Assembly (NCBI GenBank): GCA_035527895.1
Contig: DATKZQ010000047.1
Coordinates: forward strand, 1-19,435
Direction of reading: 5' to 3'
DNA from: JADFWK01 sp035527895
GTDB lineage: Bacteria > Desulfobacterota > DSM-4660 > Desulfatiglandales > B25-G16
Length of the DNA stretch: 19,435 bases
The position numbers and the translations under genes were made by a program. This document shows, piece by piece, positions 1-7,171 of the stretch; the first letter of the stretch is position 1, and every line of letters begins with the position of its first letter. A model generated the notes under the pieces. That model saw nothing but the letters and a program-made list of their open reading frames with translations. It searched no databases and was not told where the DNA came from.

Positions 1-63
1 CGATGGGAGGCCTGCCCTGGCGCGCAGCTTCCGGAGTGTTGTATGGATACGAGAGTATCTCAC
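1..63 (-). CDS. possible 5' end of a further minus-strand gene, truncated by the window
   Basis: Reading the minus strand, a GTG at 63-61 follows an AAGGAG (78-73) with a 9-base gap. The frame then stays open for 21 codons to the window edge, beginning V-R-Y-S-R-I-H-T-T-L. An ATG one base upstream (65-63) is followed at once by TGA, so it is not the start. The gene would lie 184 bases downstream of the iron-sulfur subunit gene on the same strand and could be the next gene of that operon. The stretch is too short to recognise a family, and chance is quite possible. Confidence 0.2.
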   Translation of the reverse strand, partial: MRYSRIHTTLRKLRARAGLPS

Positions 64-246
64 ATCTCAGTTCTCCTTACTCATGCCTTATGAGCCAGGT
101 CTGGGCCAGGGACAGAGTCAAAAAAAGACATCTCCATGCTCAACAGAGCGTTTCTTTCATGTATAACCCTGAAGCGAAGCGCCGGGGTCATGTGCTAAGG
201 GGAGAAAATAGCTCAGATGCCCACTGTAAGCAAACCAGGACTATCT

Positions 247-957
247 CTAGAACTTACCTTCTTTGCCAACGGCCAGAAAGTGGGATATATCGATTTCCTT
301 TGGACACACAAAAGAGCAGGCCCTGGATGTATGACACCGATATACACCATCCTCCTTGTATAAGATGTCCATCCTTTCTACTTTGGCAATCTCCCTCGGG
401 TCCATAAGGCGGACTATGTTCGCCATGGTGGCATTCGGGCCGAGGAAATTGTGATGACTGCTGATACAGGCGGTTGCACAGCAAAAACAGTTTATACACC
501 GGGTGGCCTCAACATAGGTGTCGACTGTTTCGGGGGAGATCCGATACTCATCCCCATCAGGGTGAAGCGGGGCGGGCTGGATAAGGTAGGGTTTGGCAGC
601 ATGAATCCTGTCATATGCCTTTTCCAGATCAACGATGAGATCCCGTACCACCGGTGCTATGGTAAGCGGTTTCAGTTTGAAGGTATGGGTATTGAATTGC
701 TCAACCGCATCTTTGACCAAGAGCTCACAGGCAAGGAGGGGCTTTCCGTTGACCATGATGCCACAGCTGCCACATTGGGCGTGTTCACAGGAAGAGGCCC
801 AGGCTAGGGTCGGATCCTGTTCATCATTGATCTTACGTAACACATCGACGAAACGAAGGATACCGCCGGCCTCAACGTGGTACGTCTGGCTCCATGCGAG
901 GTTGGTCTCAGGGTCATACCTACTGATTTCTAAGGTAATTGGATACAATTCTGACAT
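247..957 (-). CDS. frdB/sdhB: fumarate reductase / succinate dehydrogenase iron-sulfur subunit
   Basis: This 236-residue protein should carry electrons between the flavoprotein and the quinone-binding membrane subunit through three clusters, on the cytoplasmic side of the membrane. The N-terminal ferredoxin domain has the [2Fe-2S] set C57-x4-C62-x2-C65-x11-C77; C65 is the FrdB-like choice (CGSCG). The C-terminal domain has C154-x2-C157-x2-C160-x3-C164 and C208-x5-C214-x3-C218-P. By the E. coli FrdB pattern, these ligate the [4Fe-4S] cluster (C154, C157, C160, C218) and the [3Fe-4S] cluster (C164, C208, C214). An extra cysteine, C159, sits inside the motif. Length is normal. It is last in the minus-strand operon, 21 bases after the flavoprotein gene; GGGGAG lies 5 bases before the ATG. 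The direction of catalysis cannot be told from sequence. Confidence 0.95.
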   Translation of the reverse strand: MSELYPITLEISRYDPETNLAWSQTYHVEAGGILRFVDVLRKINDEQDPTLAWASSCEHAQCGSCGIMVNGKPLLACELLVKDAVEQFNTHTFKLKPLTIAPVVRDLIVDLEKAYDRIHAAKPYLIQPAPLHPDGDEYRISPETVDTYVEATRCINCFCCATACISSHHNFLGPNATMANIVRLMDPREIAKVERMDILYKEDGVYRCHTSRACSFVCPKEIDISHFLAVGKEGKF

Positions 958-978
958 CGGGCTCCCCTCAAAAAAAGA

Positions 979-2781
979 TCAATACTTCCTTTCTATAAAG
1001 TCAAATAGCTCATACCGCTCTCCCTTGGCTTCAAAGATACTCATATCGATGGGTCTTTTGCCCAAGGTTACCGTACCAAATTCCGACATGTAGGCCAAGG
1101 TGTGATAGTTATACTCATTGCTTCTTTCGGGATAATCTTCCCTGAAATGGGCCCCTCGGGACTCCTTCCGTTCCAGGGCACCCTGGGTGATGACATATGA
1201 GATACTAATCAGGTTATTGAGTTCCCAGATCTGCCAGAGGTTTTGATTCGCTTTCAGCGAGGTGGTCCCTATCGGTATGCGGTGCGCCTTTTCCTTCAAT
1301 TCCTTGAGCTTTTCAAGGGCCTCCACCAGGGACTTCTCTGTCCTGAAGATTCCGACCTTTTCCATCATGAGGTTCCGTAGGGTGTCCCTGATCTGGGCAT
1401 AGCTTTCGGTTCCCTGAGAGGCGAGGTAGGCTGAGAACTGGTCGAACACGGTATGCCCTGCATCTGTCGGGAGCTCTCCAGGGGCTACGGCATCTTTAAA
1501 GTATTCCACAACCCTCTCGCCGATTACTCTACCCATGGTAATCAGTTCCAGAAGGGAATTTGTTCCCAGCCTGTTTAGACCGTGAAGAGACGCGGCGGCG
1601 GCCTCACCACAGGCAAACAGCCCGGGGACAATGGTTTGAGGGTCTTTCTGGACCTCACCAAATTCATTGGTGGGGATTCCACCCATCTGGTAGTGGGCAG
1701 TAGGAGTAACAGGGCAGAGGTCCTTTTGCGGATCGACACCGACAAAGCGTTTGAAAAAGGAGCACACCTCCTGAAGTTTTTTCTCATGAACAGTTGCGGG
1801 CAGATGCCTCAAATCCAGCCAAACGTGATACGCGTTATAGCCCTCGTGGAACAGACCTCTTCCTTCTCTGATTTCCTGCATTATCGCCCGGGACACGAGA
1901 TCTCTGGGGGCGAGATCTTTGGCCGTCGGCGCGTAGCGTTCCATAAAGGGTTCTTCATCCTTATTTCTGAGAATGGCCCCTTCTCCCCGCAATGCCTCAC
2001 TGGCCAGGATACCGGGGCCGATGATGCCTGTGGGGTGGAGCTGTACCGCCTCCAGGTCCATTACCGGAAGGCCTGCGTTAAGGGCTAGGACAAGTCCGTC
2101 GCCGGTATTTCCCCGGCAATTGCTGCTCACCAGATACATCCTGGTGTTACCGCCTGTAGCTATGATGGTTGCATTTGCCAGGATGGCCGAGAACGTGCCC
2201 TCCGGATACCTATAGATGATGGCGCCAACACAGGCGCCATTCTTAATAAGCAGTTCCGTTGCCACACACTGACCAATAAAGTTGACCCCATATCTCAGGG
2301 ATTCATCCCAGACCGTGTCCATGATGCCCTTTCCGGTTCTGTCTGCCTCATAGCAAGCGCGAAAGGCCTTGGTCTCACCAAAGTTCAACATATGGCCACC
2401 AAAGGGTCTCTTTGCGATTCTCCCTTCCTCCGTCCTGCTGAAGTGCATCCCGTGGGTCTCCAGCCAGACCATCTCTTCCCAGCCCAGCTCACAGACCTTC
2501 TTGATCACATTCTGGTCGGCGGAACAATCTGAACCCTTCCAGGTGTCAAACATGTGAAAAATCGTTCTGTCGGTAGGGTCTTTGGGATCGACTGCAGCCA
2601 TGCCTCCTTGGGCGGTTGTTGTATGGGATTTTTGCGGGCTGACTACTTTGGTAAGGGCAATGATTTTTGTGCCTGGTCTGTGCTCGCCGATGTGAGCGGC
2701 GGCCCTCAGGCCCGCCCCGCCGGCGCCAATAACTAAGACATCACAGGTGAGGGTAGCATCTATGGTCAGGTTTTCTCCCAT
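979..2781 (-). CDS. frdA/sdhA: fumarate reductase / succinate dehydrogenase flavoprotein subunit
   Basis: This 600-residue protein is the catalytic subunit for fumarate/succinate interconversion. The N-terminal dinucleotide fold is seen as GAGGAG at 19-24. The S-H-T-T-T-A-Q-G-G stretch gives H53 as the expected covalent FAD attachment site. Substrate-site signatures follow: L-H-P-T-G-I (248-253), E-A-L-R-G-E-G-A (262-269), and A-P-R-D-L-V-S-R (291-298), in which R293 matches the catalytic arginine of E. coli FrdA. The later TAHYQMGGI and HGLNRLGTNSLLE motifs are typical. Length is normal for the family. Start: GGAG lies 7 bases before the ATG, and the gene begins 11 bases after the cytochrome b stop, so translation is probably coupled. 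Gene order C-A-B matches Wolinella and Geobacter frdCAB, which fits a menaquinone-linked, possibly reversible enzyme (inference). Confidence 0.97.
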   Translation of the reverse strand: MGENLTIDATLTCDVLVIGAGGAGLRAAAHIGEHRPGTKIIALTKVVSPQKSHTTTAQGGMAAVDPKDPTDRTIFHMFDTWKGSDCSADQNVIKKVCELGWEEMVWLETHGMHFSRTEEGRIAKRPFGGHMLNFGETKAFRACYEADRTGKGIMDTVWDESLRYGVNFIGQCVATELLIKNGACVGAIIYRYPEGTFSAILANATIIATGGNTRMYLVSSNCRGNTGDGLVLALNAGLPVMDLEAVQLHPTGIIGPGILASEALRGEGAILRNKDEEPFMERYAPTAKDLAPRDLVSRAIMQEIREGRGLFHEGYNAYHVWLDLRHLPATVHEKKLQEVCSFFKRFVGVDPQKDLCPVTPTAHYQMGGIPTNEFGEVQKDPQTIVPGLFACGEAAAASLHGLNRLGTNSLLELITMGRVIGERVVEYFKDAVAPGELPTDAGHTVFDQFSAYLASQGTESYAQIRDTLRNLMMEKVGIFRTEKSLVEALEKLKELKEKAHRIPIGTTSLKANQNLWQIWELNNLISISYVITQGALERKESRGAHFREDYPERSNEYNYHTLAYMSEFGTVTLGKRPIDMSIFEAKGERYELFDFIERKY

Positions 2782-2792
2782 TACGGTCTCCT

Positions 2793-3620
2793 CTATAGGG
2801 CCTCGATGAGCCTAATGCCAAAGAAGGCTGAAATAGCCATGACAATAATAATAAGCAAGGTTATTGATTTTAGCAGGGGACCCGGTTTGATATAATCGGC
2901 GATAATGCTGAACAGGCCATAACCTGCATGAAAGAGCAGGAAGATGACAAAAACGAAATCAATTCCCCTAAAAAAGGGGCTTTCAAGTCGCAGGAGAATG
3001 GTTTTGCTGTCATGGCCTGTGAGGTAGTTCATGTGCATGAAGAGCATGTGACCGATAAGCATCGGAAACATGAATGCACCGGTAACCCTCTGAAGTTTCC
3101 AGAACAAGGAATTACGGGTCAGCCAGATCTTGAAAAGGACGACCAGAAGGGTGACAATGCTGATGGCGAGAGTGACTGACCAGAATAACGTTGCTGAGAT
3201 CTGGTGGCCTTCCTCTATGAAGAAGAAACCGACGATAGCGATATAGATAAAACCGACGGCAACCATGGAGCGGATCGCGAGTTCTTCTTCCCTCATACGG
3301 AAGATCTCATAGAGGACTAATCTCCCGCCATTGAGGGAATGAAAGATAACGGGGACGGCAACGCACCACTCGAGAAAGGTGAAAACAAAATTGTTCAGAA
3401 ACCGCATATCGGCATCGAAGGTTGCCGGGTGGAACAGCAAGGATAAGGTATACAAGTGGGCAAACATGTACGCAACGAGCGTCAAACCGGCCAACCGGTG
3501 CCCCCAGCTTATCAAAAACGACCATCCCCTTGCGGTAGCGTAATAGGAGAGAACGGGTATTCTTTGCATGACGGATATGACATACGCCTCTGCCTTCGTT
3601 ATTCTAACTGCCTTCTCCAT
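2793..3620 (-). CDS. fused SdhC-SdhD-type cytochrome b membrane anchor
   Basis: This 275-residue integral membrane protein anchors the complex and should bind haem b and quinone. I read about seven hydrophobic segments (36-62, 76-97, 118-136, 145-166, 180-200, 220-242, 250-272). The first half looks like SdhC: S38-x3-R42 in the S-W-G-H-R-L-A-G motif aligns with E. coli SdhC S27/R31, and F-H94-S-L-N-G-G-R with haem ligand H84. The second half looks like SdhD: W-K-L-Q-R-V-T-G (174-181), F-H231-A-G-Y-G with haem ligand H71, and A-D242-Y243-I-K-P with the quinone residues D82/Y83. H55 and H191 or H196 could ligate a second haem. The segment at 145-166 would restore topology between the halves. 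It is first in the operon, with GAGG 6 bases before the ATG. Alignments are by eye. Confidence 0.88.
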   Translation of the reverse strand: MEKAVRITKAEAYVISVMQRIPVLSYYATARGWSFLISWGHRLAGLTLVAYMFAHLYTLSLLFHPATFDADMRFLNNFVFTFLEWCVAVPVIFHSLNGGRLVLYEIFRMREEELAIRSMVAVGFIYIAIVGFFFIEEGHQISATLFWSVTLAISIVTLLVVLFKIWLTRNSLFWKLQRVTGAFMFPMLIGHMLFMHMNYLTGHDSKTILLRLESPFFRGIDFVFVIFLLFHAGYGLFSIIADYIKPGPLLKSITLLIIIVMAISAFFGIRLIEAL

Positions 3621-3782
3621 GGAGAACCTCTTTTTGTGGCCTGCTTATTGCATAAAAATATGCTTATGGTTTGCGAGAGAGGGGTGGCCCGATCCTAGCC
3701 GCTGGGCCTTCTGTTGTCAATTGGAATATGGCCCCTCTCCGCAAAGGAAAAAGGGTTGCTTTCTTCCCTTATTGTAAATTTC

Positions 3783-3794
3783 ATAGTATACTAT
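3783..3794. promoter_or_regulatory. 12-base perfect palindrome, possible operator or -10 of the frd/sdh operon
   Basis: The sequence ATAGTATACTAT reads identically on both strands and lies about 165 bases upstream of the cytochrome b start. On the minus strand it contains TATACT, a good -10 match. The hexamer 17 bases upstream (TTCTGG, 3813-3808) is a poor -35, so a sigma-70 promoter here would need an activator. An operator is equally possible. Evidence is sequence symmetry only. Confidence 0.3.
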
Positions 3795-3810
3795 TTATTC
3801 GCCTTCGCCA

Positions 3811-4024
3811 GAATACCCTGCAGCGCACCGTCGCCATAGCGGCTTTGGCGCGTCGGCGACTTGTCGAAGCGCAGCGGACTTGTCCGCCGGAATCATGGCG
3901 GAGATCCCGCCATCGGGGCTGCAGGGATGATGAGCCTCCGCCAAAGGCTACTGCTCGACAGAGATGGCGAGGCGACTTCGGCGCAATTCCGCTTGATACC
4001 CTGCAGTTTACTGCAGGGAGCTTC
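3811..4024. repeat. 214-base MITE/REP-like structured repeat with CCCTGCAG ends
   Basis: The left edge carries GAATACCCTGCAG (3811-3823). The right edge, read inward on the other strand, carries GAAGCTCCCTGCAG (4024-4011), giving imperfect terminal inverted repeats around CCCTGCAG. The 11-mer ATACCCTGCAG occurs directly at 3813-3823 and 3996-4006. CTGCAGGG occurs at 3919-3926 and 4011-4018, so 3999-4018 folds as a perfect 8-bp hairpin with loop TTTA. Inside are more hairpins: TCCGCC/GGCGGA, ATGGCGG/CCGCCAT, AGCCT/AGGCT and GTCGCC/GGCGAC. The stretch is clearly richer in GC than its flanks. It has no transposase, so it would be a non-autonomous interspersed element. I see no clear target duplication, and copy number cannot be seen from one window. 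Confidence 0.5.
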
Positions 4025-4072
4025 ATTACAGGGAAAATAGTGGCGTTTTCAATCAGGTACTTTACTCAAATC

Positions 4073-4120
4073 CGAAAAAATCATACCTATTTCCGGATAG
4101 GGGGTGATTTTCTCGTTTTT
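4073..4120 (+). terminator. terminator-like hairpin with T5 tail upstream of hpt
   Basis: The left arm 4073-4090 and right arm 4097-4115 pair around the loop TTCCGG: 5 bp next to the loop, a small 2/3-base internal loop, 7 bp, one mismatch, then 3 bp. TTTTT follows at 4116-4120. The orientation is plus, yet no plus-strand gene lies before it in this intergenic region. It may end a transcript that starts in or near the repeat, or act as an attenuator if a promoter lies upstream. Confidence 0.45.
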
Positions 4121-4368
4121 CCCTCCCATGTCAAGTAGGGAAAAATACCCACGACCGTATTCCCGAGGCACGATGAGGTGACCGAGTAATTGTCTTTTGC
4201 TCAAGGGTTGGGCACCTATCCGTTAGCTCGGCCAGTCATTTGATCGAGGGTTTGTAGAGGGGAAGATTCAGACAGAGAGGTCGGAAATGTGTAAGGGTAT
4301 GGATGAAGGAGCGCCCTGAAAGAGGGGTGGCGGAATGGTTCATACAAGAAACAAGTCATGAATATTGG

Positions 4369-4397
4369 TTGACATTCGGTTGAATATTACATAAATA
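4369..4397 (+). promoter_or_regulatory. candidate sigma-70 promoter for hpt
   Basis: A perfect TTGACA (4369-4374) is followed after 17 bases by TAAATA (4392-4397). The -10 is weak (3 of 6), but the surrounding stretch is AT-rich. The leader to the TTG start of hpt would be about 30 bases. No other promoter of this quality is seen in the gap. Confidence 0.45.
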
Positions 4398-4434
4398 ATT
4401 AAGGGTTGAGCACAATCATGGCAAAAAGGGTCTC

Positions 4435-4995
4435 TTGTTAGGGGAATATCACATACGAGAAAGAATTGGAAAGGAAGAGATCCGGCAGCAGGTCAAGAAG
4501 ATTGCCCGGGATATCACCGTTGACTACCAGCATCGAGAGCCGGTTCTTATTGGGGTACTGAATGGTGTCTTTCTTTTTTTTGCCGACCTCGTGAAGGAAA
4601 TTGCCATACCAGTGATAATAGATTTTTTGAGGGTAGCCAGTTACGGCCCGCAAAACGTATCGAGTGGTAAGATCACCTTTACCAAGGATGTTGAGGTATC
4701 GATCAAGGGAAAACCGGTCATAATCGTTGAGGATATTATCGATACAGGACTAACACTATCCTTCCTGGTTGATCACGTTAAAGCAAAAGAGCCGGAATCT
4801 GTTAAGGTCTGCGCCTTAATCAATAAGCTTGAGCGAAGAGAGAAAGAAATAGAGATAGACTACTGGGGCTTCAAGATCGAAAAAGGTTTCTTGGTTGGTT
4901 ATGGCCTGGATTATAATGAACAGTTTCGGTATCTCCCCTATATCGGAAGCCTAGAAATGGGGCATCAATCTGAGGAGAATGGGCATGGTAATTGA
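4435..4995 (+). CDS. hpt: hypoxanthine phosphoribosyltransferase
   Basis: This 186-residue cytoplasmic purine-salvage enzyme joins hypoxanthine or guanine to PRPP. The PRPP loop is intact (V-I-I-V-E99-D100-I-I-D103-T-G-L-T). Flanking family motifs are G-V-L-N-G-V (40-45) and G-F-L-V-G-Y-G-L-D-Y (151-160), followed by Y-L-P-Y-I-G. The length is usual for bacterial Hpt. The start is TTG at 4435, preceded by AAAAAGGG with a 4-base gap; family N-termini begin at this point. An ATG at 4418 is out of frame and opens only a 7-codon reading frame that stops at 4441, overlapping this start. The gene ends inside the next one (4985-4995), so the two are probably co-translated. Confidence 0.95.
   Translation: MLGEYHIRERIGKEEIRQQVKKIARDITVDYQHREPVLIGVLNGVFLFFADLVKEIAIPVIIDFLRVASYGPQNVSSGKITFTKDVEVSIKGKPVIIVEDIIDTGLTLSFLVDHVKAKEPESVKVCALINKLERREKEIEIDYWGFKIEKGFLVGYGLDYNEQFRYLPYIGSLEMGHQSEENGHGN
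4972..4977 (+). promoter_or_regulatory. ribosome binding site that fixes the start of the zinc-ribbon gene
   Basis: GAGGAG lies inside the end of hpt. It is only 1 base before the ATG at 4979 but 7 bases before the ATG at 4985. The second start is therefore preferred, and it gives the M-V-I-E-C-x2-C beginning expected of this zinc-ribbon family. Confidence 0.7.
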
Positions 4996-6040
4996 ATGCG
5001 AGAAGTGCCATACCAAATTTAACCTTGACGAAAAGTTCCTGAAGAAGACGGGATCAAAGGTAAGATGTTCGCGGTGCAAGCACCTGTTTATCGCTTTCCC
5101 AACAGAAGCGGAGTTAGAGATTGAGGAGATCCCCATAGAGGCTTTAGAAGAGGTAGAGTCGAGACCTCCTGTTGAGGAAGAGGCAGCGCTTGCTCAAGAG
5201 CAAGCAACGCAAGCTCCCGAAGAGGTCCCTCAAGAGGCGCAGGAGGGAATGGATTTCAGCAAGACCATGATCCAAGAGTACGACGAGGAGATAGAGCCGA
5301 TTTCTATTGAGGATTTGCCTATCTTCGATGAAGACGAAGAGCTTGAGGTTGAGCAAGGGGAGCGAAAAGATATCGGTAGGGCGCTGGGAAGGGCGGCAAA
5401 GGTTGAAGAAAGGGTTGTGGCACGGGATGAGTTTGATAAGATCGAAGAAGTCCCGGAGCCGAGAATGGCTGTCAGATCTCGCCCTGTCGTCAGGAAGAAA
5501 CGCGGAAAAGGATTGAAGATCATCCTTTTGTTGGTACTCCTCTTGATCGCCGCCGGCGGTGCTGCGATTAAGTATAAACCGGATTTTCTCCCGGACTTTA
5601 TTCCATTTGTAAAAAAAGCCCCACCTAAGAAAGAGGCCTTTGATATTGGAAACAGGCGACTGTCCTTCAAGGATCTGAGCGGCACCTTTGTAAATTCAAA
5701 AGAGGCGGGTAAGCTCTTCGTGGTGAAAGGGTGGGTAACCAATAAGTATCCAGACAGAAGGAGTTATATCAGGATAAGGTCCAAAATCCTCGATTCTAAG
5801 CGTGCAGTGATATTGAGCAAGATTGTCTTTGCAGGTCATCCTTTGACTGATAAAGAACTTCAATCCTTACCCCTGGAGGAGATAGACAAAAGGCTCCGAG
5901 ATAAGGCTGGCAAGAATAAGATGAATACGAATGTCCTTCCTAACGCTTCTATCCCTTTTGTAATTGTCTTCAATAGCTTGCCGGAAGATATGAGCGAGTT
6001 TACGGTAGAAGCGGTCAGTTCTTCACCTGCCGGGAAGTAG
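4985..6040 (+). CDS. zinc-ribbon (MJ0042-type) single-pass membrane protein with DUF3426-like C-terminus
   Basis: The protein is 351 residues from the ATG at 4985. The N-terminus is a zinc ribbon, C5-x2-C8 and C28-x2-C31, of the type annotated as an MJ0042-like finger. Residues 40-155 are very acidic and low in complexity (many E, P and A), probably disordered. A basic patch (R-K-K-R-G-K-G, 170-176) leads into one transmembrane helix at about 177-195. The rest (219-345) is a folded domain like DUF3426, often found with this finger in Deltaproteobacteria, and should lie outside the membrane. Function is unknown. It overlaps hpt by 11 bases, suggesting one operon. The domain names rest on recognition by eye; the architecture itself is clear. 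Confidence 0.85.
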   Translation: MVIECEKCHTKFNLDEKFLKKTGSKVRCSRCKHLFIAFPTEAELEIEEIPIEALEEVESRPPVEEEAALAQEQATQAPEEVPQEAQEGMDFSKTMIQEYDEEIEPISIEDLPIFDEDEELEVEQGERKDIGRALGRAAKVEERVVARDEFDKIEEVPEPRMAVRSRPVVRKKRGKGLKIILLLVLLLIAAGGAAIKYKPDFLPDFIPFVKKAPPKKEAFDIGNRRLSFKDLSGTFVNSKEAGKLFVVKGWVTNKYPDRRSYIRIRSKILDSKRAVILSKIVFAGHPLTDKELQSLPLEEIDKRLRDKAGKNKMNTNVLPNASIPFVIVFNSLPEDMSEFTVEAVSSSPAGK

Positions 6041-6151
6041 GCAACGAAGAGTTCCTATGCGTCAATCGTACGGATCTCACAGGCCGCGTGGCACACGTCT
6101 TGGGCTGCGTTCGTGATAGTTCCTTAGTACCAACAGCACATTGTCACCGAA

Positions 6152-7171
6152 ATGTACGTACCGAAAAAGCTGCTCTTGCCCATCCTCATGTTCCTGGTAT
6201 TGGTTGTTTCAGGTATCCTCGGGTATATGTTCATAGAGGGATGGGATCTCTTGGATTCCCTCTATATGACGATTATTACCCTTTCGACGGTCGGCTTCGG
6301 TGAAGTGCGTGAAATAGGGCCTGGCGGACGTGTCTTTACCGTGTTTTTGATCGTGTTTGGGCTTTTTGTGATAACCTACCTCGTTGGTTTGGTAGCTGAG
6401 ACCCTGATAGCAGGTGAGATCAGGGCAGTCCTCGGGAGGCGAAAAGTGGGTAAGATGATAAAATCCCTAAAGGATCACTATATTATCTGTGGATATGGCA
6501 GGATAGGGAAGATTATTTGCAATGAGCTGACCAGCAAATCAATTCCCCTGATCGTTATCGAGAAGGATGAGCAGGTGCACGAGCAACTCGAAGAGGATAA
6601 CATACTCTATCTCGATCGGGATGCTACAGATGAAGAGACCTTGACGGAGGCTGGAATAGAGATGGCCAAGGGTTTGGTGTCGGTGGTATCATCTGATGCG
6701 GAAAACCTTTACGTTTGCCTTACCGCACGGGGACTCAATCCTCGACTCTATATCCTTTCAAGGGCAGAAGATGAAATCAGTGAGCGAAAACTCCTCCGGG
6801 CAGGTGCAGATAAGGTCGTGTTGCCTTATATGCTTGGGGGAAGGCGTATGGTTCAAGCGATTATCAGGCCCACGGTCAGTGATTTCCTGGAGTCAGCGGT
6901 TCATGATCAGGGCTTTGAGCTGAACATCGAGGAGATAACTGCAGGCGAAGATTCGCCCTTAATTGACCAGACATTAGTCGATTCCGGTATTCGGCAGGAG
7001 ATGGACATTATCATAATTGGCATTAAGCAAGAAGACGGCACCATGATATTTAACCCTTCTTCCCAAACCAAGATCAACCGCGGCGATACCCTTATTGCCA
7101 TGGGCAGGAGCAAGGACTTGGAGAAACTCCGAAAGGCACTTACTCCGGCTATATATGGAACAAACGGCTAA
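6152..7171 (+). CDS. two-TM potassium channel with RCK (TrkA-N/TrkA-C) domains
   Basis: This 339-residue protein is a MthK-like potassium channel subunit. A first membrane helix (about 8-28), a pore helix, the selectivity filter T46-V-G-F-G50 (a TVGYG variant) and a second helix (about 61-84) are followed by a cytoplasmic RCK domain. That domain starts with a Rossmann glycine motif, C-G-Y-G-R-I-G (113-119), and has an acidic residue ending beta-2 (I-V-I-E-K-D) where a nucleotide ribose would bind. A TrkA-C-like lobe follows at about 255-332. No internal second start giving a free RCK is obvious. The ATG at 6152 is the only in-frame ATG/GTG/TTG after the stop at 6125; no clear ribosome site precedes it, which is odd. 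It begins 111 bases after the zinc-ribbon gene. Confidence 0.92.
   Translation: MYVPKKLLLPILMFLVLVVSGILGYMFIEGWDLLDSLYMTIITLSTVGFGEVREIGPGGRVFTVFLIVFGLFVITYLVGLVAETLIAGEIRAVLGRRKVGKMIKSLKDHYIICGYGRIGKIICNELTSKSIPLIVIEKDEQVHEQLEEDNILYLDRDATDEETLTEAGIEMAKGLVSVVSSDAENLYVCLTARGLNPRLYILSRAEDEISERKLLRAGADKVVLPYMLGGRRMVQAIIRPTVSDFLESAVHDQGFELNIEEITAGEDSPLIDQTLVDSGIRQEMDIIIIGIKQEDGTMIFNPSSQTKINRGDTLIAMGRSKDLEKLRKALTPAIYGTNG

Larger units (their letters stand above)
3621..4434. other. 814-base non-coding region between divergent operons
   Basis: This stretch separates the minus-strand frd/sdh operon from the plus-strand hpt gene. From left to right it holds the frd leader, an AT-rich perfect palindrome (3783-3794), a GC-rich structured repeat (3811-4024), a terminator-like hairpin (4073-4120) and a promoter candidate just before hpt (4369-4397). 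Open frames of up to 155 codons cross it on both strands, but they have no good ribosome site, are arginine/serine-rich and simply translate the repeat. I recognise no known riboswitch or small RNA in 4121-4360. Confidence 0.6.

Noticed and set aside
3..407. 134-codon plus-strand frame at the left edge
   Set aside because: It runs antisense through the end of the iron-sulfur subunit gene, has no ribosome site and its product looks like no protein family.
3671..4138. 155-codon plus-strand frame, and an 81-codon minus-strand frame at 3781-4026
   Set aside because: Both cross the structured repeat; the products are arginine/serine-rich, lack ribosome sites and are best explained as translation of repeat DNA.
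4139..4360. possible riboswitch or small RNA upstream of hpt
   Set aside because: I looked for purine, c-di-GMP and T-box signatures and found none; only short GGG/CCC pairings are present.
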